Assembly: GCA_022825185.1 (NCBI GenBank)
Contig: JAJDYK010000108.1
Location: forward strand, 1-8,080
DNA from: Candidatus Latescibacterota bacterium
Lineage (GTDB): Bacteria; Latescibacterota; UBA2968; UBA8231
Length of the DNA: 8,080 bases
Direction of reading: 5' to 3'
Shown: positions 1-4,949 of the stretch, one piece after another
How positions within the stretch are numbered: the first letter of the stretch is position 1
Layout of the letters: each line of letters begins with the position of its first letter
The notes under the pieces: model-generated
What the model was told of the DNA's origin: nothing
Seen by the model: the letters and a program-made list of their open reading frames with translations, nothing else
The model's database searches: none
Translations under genes and position numbers: made by a program

Positions 1-350
1 AAGTCGCGGGTGCAATCGTCGAGATGCGACACGGCGTCGGCCCATTGTTCCTTGCTGAGGATCTCGCCGTCAATGCGGATTCGCTCGCGCTGAGTGTGCA
101 GGTGCGGCGAAGTGTATAGCCCGACCTTGTGCCCGTGCGCCTTTAGGATGGCGGCGAGTAAGCTGGCGACCGTTCCCTTGCCGTTGGTGCCGCCGACAAT
201 GATTGAGCGGAAGCGCGTCTGTGGGTCGCCGAGGCGGGCCAGTAGGGCGCGCATCCTCGGTAGGTAATCTTCGATTGGCCCGAGTGCTGGACGGCCGACC
301 TCCCAGTCGGGTAGGGCGTCCAAATAGCGTTTGGCGCGAAAGTAATCCAT
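1..350 (-). CDS. folC: FolC, folylpolyglutamate/dihydrofolate synthase (N-terminal part, cut by window edge)
   Basis: The first 116 residues of a Mur-ligase-type ATP-dependent synthase are visible; the rest lies left of base 1. FolC adds glutamate to folates and, in many bacteria, to dihydropteroate, in the cytoplasm. The ATP-binding loop GGTNGKGT is at about residues 53-60, followed by YTSPHL (79-84) and ERIRIDG (89-95), which are hallmark FolC segments. The start is the ATG at 350-348, giving the usual FolC N-terminus (MDYFRAKRYLDAL). No convincing Shine-Dalgarno sequence precedes it. It lies 18 nt after the moaA stop and in the same reading frame, so translation may depend on reinitiation after moaA. 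Identity is secure; the choice between mono- and bifunctional FolC cannot be made from this fragment. Confidence 0.93.
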   Translation of the reverse strand, partial: MDYFRAKRYLDALPDWEVGRPALGPIEDYLPRMRALLARLGDPQTRFRSIIVGGTNGKGTVASLLAAILKAHGHKVGLYTSPHLHTQRERIRIDGEILSKEQWADAVSHLDDCTRD

Positions 351-368
351 GTATTGGGAAGGTGCGGC

Positions 369-1418
369 TCAACCGCCGCGGGTGTGCATCTCGCGGTGCG
401 GGTCGGCTTGCAATTCTGAGACTTGATAGAGCACGCCACGATGCGGGTCGTCGCGCCGCTCTTCGGCGCTGCGGTCCGTTCGTCCCGCCCACCCCGCGCT
501 AATGCGTCGCACCAGTCGCTCGCGGTCCGCTCCGTTGCGCAGCAAGGGTTTTAGGTCGGTGCCCTGCTGCGCGTATAGACACGTGTACCACAGGCCGTCG
601 GCTGTCAGGCGGCTGCGATCGCAGGCCCCGCAAAACGGCTCGGTGACCGACGCGACGATGCCAAAGCGCGTGCCGTCGCTCAGGCGAAAGCGCTCTGCGG
701 GCGCAGAGCCCCGCCCTGCCTCGCGCTCGATGGGACCGTAGTGCGCCTCCAGCTTCGCTAGTATCTCCTGCTGCGACACCACTTCTCCGAGCGACCAATG
801 CGTGGCCCCGCCGACATCCATGTATTCGATGAAGCGAACCTCTGCGCCTATCTCCCGTCCGAATTCGAGCAGACTCACTAACTCGTCGTCGTTGAAGCCG
901 CGCATTACGACTGAATTGATTTTGAGCGAGTCAAAGCCAGTCGCTGCAGCGGCGCGGATCCCCTCTAGGACTTTGGCGTGCGCGGCTCTACGCGTCAACG
1001 CCTCAAAGCGCGCTGGCTGCAGGGAGTCCAAGCTGACTGTGATCCGGCGTAGCCCAGCTTCCCGCAAGGAGTCAGCCCGGCGCGCCAATTGCGTCGCATT
1101 GGTCGTCAGCGCTAGGTCTTCGACCAGTGGTAGTCGTGTGAGTCGGGCGACGAGTTCGAGTAGGTCGGCGCGCAATAGCGGTTCGCCGCCGGTCAGGCGG
1201 ACGCTGCGGACGCCAACTTGGCAAAAGGCATCGACCACGCGCTCGAGCTCGGCGGCGTTGAGGATGTCTTTACTCGGCAGCCAAGTGTAGTGCTCTTCGG
1301 GCATGCAGTACTGGCAGCGCAGGTCGCAGCGGTCGATTACCGACACGCGCAAAGAGGCCAACGGGCGGCCCAAAAGGTCGCGCACTAACTCGGTTTTGGC
1401 GGGTGTTTCAAGGGCCAT
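369..1418 (-). CDS. moaA: MoaA, GTP 3',8-cyclase (radical SAM, molybdenum cofactor step 1)
   Basis: This is a full-length radical-SAM enzyme of 349 aa (family usually about 320-350). With MoaC it converts GTP to cyclic pyranopterin monophosphate, the first step of molybdenum cofactor synthesis in the cytoplasm. The N-terminal SAM cluster motif CX3CX2C is C31, C35 and C38, followed by MP. TGGEP (76-80) is the SAM-binding segment. The second, substrate-binding [4Fe-4S] cluster is CX2CX13C at C263, C266 and C280, within the family block CGACDRSRLTADG. The protein ends in the free Gly-Gly tail required in MoaA (EMHTRGG). The start ATG at 1418-1416 has only a weak upstream GGA. It is divergent from the coxD-like gene and upstream of folC in a probable two-gene transcript. 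No other Moco synthesis gene (moaC, moaE, moeA) is adjacent here. Confidence 0.97.
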   Translation of the reverse strand: MALETPAKTELVRDLLGRPLASLRVSVIDRCDLRCQYCMPEEHYTWLPSKDILNAAELERVVDAFCQVGVRSVRLTGGEPLLRADLLELVARLTRLPLVEDLALTTNATQLARRADSLREAGLRRITVSLDSLQPARFEALTRRAAHAKVLEGIRAAAATGFDSLKINSVVMRGFNDDELVSLLEFGREIGAEVRFIEYMDVGGATHWSLGEVVSQQEILAKLEAHYGPIEREAGRGSAPAERFRLSDGTRFGIVASVTEPFCGACDRSRLTADGLWYTCLYAQQGTDLKPLLRNGADRERLVRRISAGWAGRTDRSAEERRDDPHRGVLYQVSELQADPHREMHTRGG

Positions 1419-1455
1419 ACAAAGGCATCCACAGACGGAGTTAAAGAGACTTGAG

Positions 1456-1483
1456 AATATAGAGAATCCCTAGCGGTGGGCAA
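1456..1483 (-). promoter_or_regulatory. Candidate sigma-70-type promoter for moaA-folC
   Basis: On the minus strand, a -35-like TTGCCC (1483-1478) is followed after 16 nt by TATATT (1461-1456), a five-of-six match to the -10 consensus in otherwise G+C-rich DNA. Transcription would start near 1449 and leave a leader of about 30 nt before the moaA ATG. That is too short for a molybdenum cofactor riboswitch. Based on motif match only. Confidence 0.4.
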
Positions 1484-1506
1484 TGTCCGGCGCAGCGGGC
1501 GCGTTC

Positions 1507-1536
1507 TTGACTGTACGGAAGTCGGCGCGTGATATT
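1507..1536 (+). promoter_or_regulatory. Candidate sigma-70-type promoter for the coxD-like operon
   Basis: TTGACT (1507-1512, five of six to the -35 consensus) is followed after 18 nt by GATATT (1531-1536, four of six to the -10). The predicted start near 1543 leaves about 27 nt before the ATG at 1570. It does not overlap the opposite-facing moaA promoter candidate. If real, it puts the in-frame ATG at 1483 upstream of the transcript, supporting the shorter protein start. Confidence 0.4.
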
Positions 1537-1558
1537 AAGGGACTTGACCCGCGCAACG

Positions 1559-1563
1559 AGAGG
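1559..1563 (+). promoter_or_regulatory. Shine-Dalgarno site deciding the coxD-like start
   Basis: AGAGG lies 6 nt before the ATG at 1570, a good ribosome-binding sequence and spacing. The in-frame ATG at 1483 has nothing comparable, and the 29 extra residues it would add do not resemble the family N-terminus. Confidence 0.75.
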
Positions 1564-1569
1564 AATTTG

Positions 1570-2466
1570 ATGAGTACCACTGATGCGATCCAGGAGATGC
1601 TCGCCGAGCACGGGTATGTCGCCGATCGCCAAGTCGTTATGTCCGTGTACCTCGCTCAGACCTTGGAGCGTCCCTTGCTCATCGAGGGGCCGGCTGGCGT
1701 TGGCAAAACCGAGGTCGCCAAGGTCGTAGCCCGCGCCCTCGACACCGAGTTGATCCGCCTGCAGTGCTACGAGGGGCTAGACGCCCACGCCGCACTGTAC
1801 GAGTGGAATTACCAGCGCCAGCTTTTGCACATCAAGCTCGACGAGAAGAGCCAACGTCCCCTAGCCGAGCGCGAGGCCGACCTCTTTTCCGAGGACTTCC
1901 TGCTCAAGCGTCCCTTGCTCCAGGCCATTACCCAACCCGAACCGCCGGTGCTGCTGATCGACGAACTCGACCGGGCCGATGAGGAGTTTGAGAGCTTCCT
2001 GCTTGAAGTGCTGTCCGATTGGCAGATTACCATTCCCGAAATCGGCACTATCCGCGCGGCGGCACGGCCGCATGTGATCTTGACTAGCAATCGCACCCGC
2101 GAGCTTTCCGACGCTGTGCGCCGCCGCTGCTTCTACCTGTGGATCGACTACCCGGAATTTGACAAGGAAGTGGAGATTGTGCGCCGCAAGGTGAATGGGA
2201 TCGACATCCAGCTCGCCGAGCAGATTTGCCGCTTCATGGAAAAGATCCGCATGCAGCGCCTCGAAAAGGTCCCCGGCGTCGCCGAAACCCTCGACTGGGC
2301 CAAGGCTCTCGTCGCCCTGCACCAGCACCATCTCGACCTTGAAGTCGTGGCGGATACTCTGGGCATTGTGTTCAAGGATCAACGCGACGTGGCGCAGGTG
2401 AAGCAATCGCTGGCCGAGTTTTTGGAAGGATTGGGGGTCCGCGCCAAGCTGGCTCCAGAACGATGA
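1570..2466 (+). CDS. coxD: MoxR-family AAA+ ATPase, CoxD-like maturation chaperone
   Basis: A 298-aa AAA+ ATPase from the ATG at 1570 (327 aa from the in-frame ATG at 1483). Walker A is GPAGVGKT at 40-47, Walker B LLIDELDRAD at 128-137, sensor 1 TSNRTREL at 172-179 with N174, and an arginine cluster (184-186) stands where arginine-finger residues are expected. The segment LFSEDFLLKRPLLQAI before Walker B is typical of the CoxD branch of MoxR proteins. In Oligotropha carboxidovorans, CoxD is known to help build the Cu-S-Mo centre of CO dehydrogenase, probably by remodelling the apo-enzyme. It overlaps the next gene, a CoxE-type VWA protein, by an ATGA junction; MoxR ATPases typically work with such VWA partners. 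The molybdoenzyme it serves is not in the window, so its exact client (CO dehydrogenase or another hydroxylase) is open. Family call is firm, the coxD name is by family and context. Confidence 0.88.
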   Translation: MSTTDAIQEMLAEHGYVADRQVVMSVYLAQTLERPLLIEGPAGVGKTEVAKVVARALDTELIRLQCYEGLDAHAALYEWNYQRQLLHIKLDEKSQRPLAEREADLFSEDFLLKRPLLQAITQPEPPVLLIDELDRADEEFESFLLEVLSDWQITIPEIGTIRAAARPHVILTSNRTRELSDAVRRRCFYLWIDYPEFDKEVEIVRRKVNGIDIQLAEQICRFMEKIRMQRLEKVPGVAETLDWAKALVALHQHHLDLEVVADTLGIVFKDQRDVAQVKQSLAEFLEGLGVRAKLAPER

Positions 2467-3740
2467 ATCACAAGATCGACGACATCGCATTGCACGGCGC
2501 GTTGAGCGCAAATGTAGTCGGCTTCTGCCGCCTGTTGCGCTCCCAAGGTCCTGGCCCGGCCTTGGGCGAGGAGCAAGACGCGCTTCGCGCCTTAGCGGCG
2601 ATTGACCTGTCGGACCCGGAGGATTTTCGGCTGAGCTTGCGGACAATTTTGGCCAAGACGCCCGCCGAGCAGAAGCTCTTCGACGTGCTTTTTGATGTCT
2701 ATTGGTCCGTATGGGATCGCGCCGGCGAATTGGGTCAGCCTCAGCCCGAGCCTGCTGCCTCTGAAAAGAATAGTGCTAGCCGACCCGGTAAGAATGGCTT
2801 GACGAGCGTCCGCGATTGGCTCAAACAGGGCGAGCCGACCGAAGAGGAGCGCGAGGCCGCCGGATACAGCCCCATTGAGGTCCATACAAAGCGCGACTTT
2901 AAGGACTTTAACGCCGAAGAGCTGGAGGAAATCGGGCGGCTGTTGCAAGCCATTGCCCGCGCACTCGCAACGCGCTTCAGTCGCCGCTATCGGCCCGCGC
3001 GTCCTCCGGGCCGCCTCGACTTGCGGCGCACCCTCCGCGCCAGCCTGCGTCGAGGTGGCGAGTTGTTGGACCTGTCCTATTGCCGCCGCACCCGCCGGAA
3101 GCCCAAGCTGGTTTTGCTGTGCGATGTCAGTAAGTCCATGGATCTGTACAGTCGCTTCTTGATCCAGTTCATGTACGCTTTCCAGAACGCCTATCGCCGC
3201 ATCGAGACATTCGTATTTGCGACCTCGCTACACCACATCGCGCCGCTGCTGCGGGGCAACGACCTGAGCGCGGGGTTGGACGCGATTGCCGCGCAGGTGC
3301 CGGACTGGTCGGGCGGCACGCGCATTGGGGCCGCGCTGGAGACCTTCCTCAGCGAACACGCCGATCTCGTCGATCACCAGACCGCGTTGGTCATCGTCAG
3401 CGACGGCTGGGACACCGGCGATATTGAAACTCTCGAAGAAAGTATGCGCGCGTTGCAGCGCCGCAGCCGCTGCCTAATCTGGCTCAACCCCCTGTTGGGC
3501 AGCCCAGATTATCGGCCCGCCACGCGCGGGATGCAGGCCGCTTTGCCGTACATCGACCTCTTTGCCCCGGCCCACAATATCGACAGTCTCAAGGCGCTGG
3601 TCGGATACCTGATGACGCTGCGCGGTGCGACTGCCGCGCAATACCTGCGCCGACGTCCTGAGCCACCTGCGTCGGCGAAAACCCAGCCCGCCGCACCGAC
3701 GAGGGAAGACTGGTACCGGCGCTTTGGAGTTCAGCCGTGA
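2463..3740 (+). CDS. coxE: CoxE-type VWA-domain protein
   Basis: This 425-aa soluble protein has a helical N-terminal half, a charged, proline-containing linker (about 90-150), and a C-terminal von Willebrand A domain (about 215-375). The metal-ion-dependent adhesion site is complete: DVSKS (D221, S223, S225), the Thr in SGGTRIG (T286) and the Asp in VSDGWDTG (D314). The arginine-rich block just before the domain (about 176-215) and the FDVLFDVYWSVWDRAG segment near 73-88 fit the CoxE/VWA-CoxE family. CoxE is known to act with CoxD in maturing CO dehydrogenase-type molybdoenzymes. The start ATG (2463) overlaps the coxD-like stop and the stop overlaps the GTG of the xdhC-like gene, so all three are probably translationally coupled. 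No signal peptide or membrane segment is visible. Confidence 0.9.
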   Translation: MNHKIDDIALHGALSANVVGFCRLLRSQGPGPALGEEQDALRALAAIDLSDPEDFRLSLRTILAKTPAEQKLFDVLFDVYWSVWDRAGELGQPQPEPAASEKNSASRPGKNGLTSVRDWLKQGEPTEEEREAAGYSPIEVHTKRDFKDFNAEELEEIGRLLQAIARALATRFSRRYRPARPPGRLDLRRTLRASLRRGGELLDLSYCRRTRRKPKLVLLCDVSKSMDLYSRFLIQFMYAFQNAYRRIETFVFATSLHHIAPLLRGNDLSAGLDAIAAQVPDWSGGTRIGAALETFLSEHADLVDHQTALVIVSDGWDTGDIETLEESMRALQRRSRCLIWLNPLLGSPDYRPATRGMQAALPYIDLFAPAHNIDSLKALVGYLMTLRGATAAQYLRRRPEPPASAKTQPAAPTREDWYRRFGVQP

Positions 3741-4891
3741 AAGACTTGCAGACGATTCTTCGCCGCGCCCGAGTGCTCGACGAGGCGGGTGAGCTTTATG
3801 TCTTGGCCACTGTGGTCCAGACCTCCGGCTCGGTCTATCGCGGCCCGGGTACTCGCATGCTCATTGAAGCAGACCTCCAGAGCTTGGGCACCATCAGCGG
3901 CGGTTGTCTCGAAGGCGATGTGCGCGAAAACGCACAAGCTGTCTTCGCCGACGGCCAATCCCGTCTCCTGCACTACGACGCCACCTCTGAAGACGACATT
4001 CTCTGGGGAACTGGTCTGGGCTGTAGCGGCACGGTGGACGTGCTCTTAGAGCGCCTATCCCAAGACGCGTCGTTTCATTATCCAACCTTCTTGCACGGCT
4101 GCGCTTTGGAAGATCGGCACGGTGTCCTCGTCACGGTTTTTGCTACTGAGGGTGAAACGAATGCCGCGCCGGGTCAACATCTGATCCTCGACGAGCGGGA
4201 AAAGGTCCGCGACGACATCGCCGACTTGGAACTGCGCGAGATCGCACTCAAGGCCGCTAGCGAAATCCTTGCTACTCTCGACGACACTCGACTTCCCATC
4301 GCCTTGGGCTACACGCGCCACTACGAGTTGACGCACGGCAAGGCCGCCCTGCTCATAGAACCCCTGCTGCCACCCATCGCCCTCTATCTCTTCGGCGCTG
4401 GTTACGACGCCGTGCCCCTCGCCCAGCTAGCTGGCGAACTCGGCTGGCGCGTCACCGTCGCCGACCACCGGCCTTCCTATGCCCGCGCCGAGCGCTTCCC
4501 TGGGGCTAGGCAAGTTCTCCTCGCCCAGCCCGGTCATCTGCCCGAGGAGCTTCAGTTCGACAACCGCTCGTGCGCCGTCATCATGAGCCACAACTACCTA
4601 CAGGACCAAGCTCTGTTGCGGGACTTGCTCGGCGCTCCCCTCGCCTACTTGGGCGTCCTCGGCCCGCACCAGCGCACCCAGCGCCTGCTCGCCGATTTAC
4701 TAAAAGAAGGCGTCGCGCCAAGCGATGAGCAGGCCGCACGTCTCTTTAGCCCCGTCGGCCTTGACATCGGCGCTGAAACGGCCGAGGAAATCGCCCTGTC
4801 CATTCTCGGCGAAATCCAAGCCGCGCTCACCGGCCGCCAAGGCGGCTCGCTCCGCGACCACCCCGGGCCGATTCACGATCGGCCGGCCTGA
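3737..4891 (+). CDS. xdhC: XdhC/CoxI-family molybdenum cofactor delivery protein
   Basis: A 384-aa, two-domain XdhC-family protein. The N-terminal domain shows TSGSVYRGPGTRML (29-42), SGGCLEGD with the conserved C57 (54-61) and GLGCSGTVDVLLE (93-105). The C-terminal Rossmann-like domain shows LFGAGYDAVPL (218-228), YLGVLGPHQRT (304-314) and PVGLDIGAETAEEIALSI (339-356). Rhodobacter XdhC binds molybdenum cofactor, keeps it for sulfuration by a cysteine desulfurase and passes it to apo-xanthine dehydrogenase. It starts at GTG 3737 through a GTGA overlap with the CoxE-type gene, so it is the third coupled gene of the maturation run. The last 25 residues or so are a Gly/Arg/Pro-rich tail beyond the conserved fold. 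CoxF and CoxI of CO dehydrogenase clusters belong to the same broad family, so the exact subfamily name is uncertain. Confidence 0.92.
   Translation: MKDLQTILRRARVLDEAGELYVLATVVQTSGSVYRGPGTRMLIEADLQSLGTISGGCLEGDVRENAQAVFADGQSRLLHYDATSEDDILWGTGLGCSGTVDVLLERLSQDASFHYPTFLHGCALEDRHGVLVTVFATEGETNAAPGQHLILDEREKVRDDIADLELREIALKAASEILATLDDTRLPIALGYTRHYELTHGKAALLIEPLLPPIALYLFGAGYDAVPLAQLAGELGWRVTVADHRPSYARAERFPGARQVLLAQPGHLPEELQFDNRSCAVIMSHNYLQDQALLRDLLGAPLAYLGVLGPHQRTQRLLADLLKEGVAPSDEQAARLFSPVGLDIGAETAEEIALSILGEIQAALTGRQGGSLRDHPGPIHDRPA
4866..4884 (+). other. Hairpin at the 3' end of the xdhC-like gene
   Basis: GGCCGAT (4866-4872) and ATCGGCC (4878-4884) form a perfect 7-bp stem with a 5-nt loop, ending 4 nt before the stop codon. 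No T-run follows directly (there is only a TGTTTCTT stretch at 4899-4906), so it is not a standard intrinsic terminator. Confidence 0.4.
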
Positions 4892-4928
4892 CGCGGCTGT
4901 TTCTTGACTTCCGGCGTCATCCTGACGC
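4889..4928 (+). promoter_or_regulatory. Alternative hairpins between xdhC and the acylase gene
   Basis: A central GCGTCA (4914-4919) can pair downstream with TGACGC (4923-4928; 6 bp, 3-nt loop) or upstream with TGACGC (4889-4894). The upstream pairing extends to CC/GG past one bulged G and has a 14-nt loop. The upstream arm begins with the xdhC stop codon. The two pairings exclude each other. There is no T-run, so any control would be on translation, RNA processing or pausing rather than classic termination. Structure is seen; function is inferred. Confidence 0.35.
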
Positions 4929-4940
4929 GACAACCCAATG

Positions 4941-4944
4941 AGGA
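4941..4944 (+). promoter_or_regulatory. Shine-Dalgarno site deciding the acylase start
   Basis: AGGA lies 5 nt before the ATG at 4950. The in-frame ATG at 4938 has no ribosome-binding sequence before it and would overlap this one, so 4950 is the better start. The difference is only four residues. Confidence 0.65.
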
Positions 4945-4949
4945 ACGCA

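Noticed and set aside
1419..1450. Molybdenum cofactor riboswitch upstream of moaA
   Set aside because: The probable leader is only about 30 nt, far too short for that structure, and no matching folded element is visible.
1483..1569. Upstream in-frame ATG that would lengthen the coxD-like protein by 29 residues
   Set aside because: It has no ribosome-binding sequence, lies before the candidate promoter, and the added residues do not look like the family N-terminus; the ATG at 1570 has a good AGAGG site.
1861..2646. Long open minus-strand frame (261 codons) opposite the coxD/coxE junction
   Set aside because: No recognisable domain, and it overlaps two well-supported genes; treated as a chance antisense frame.
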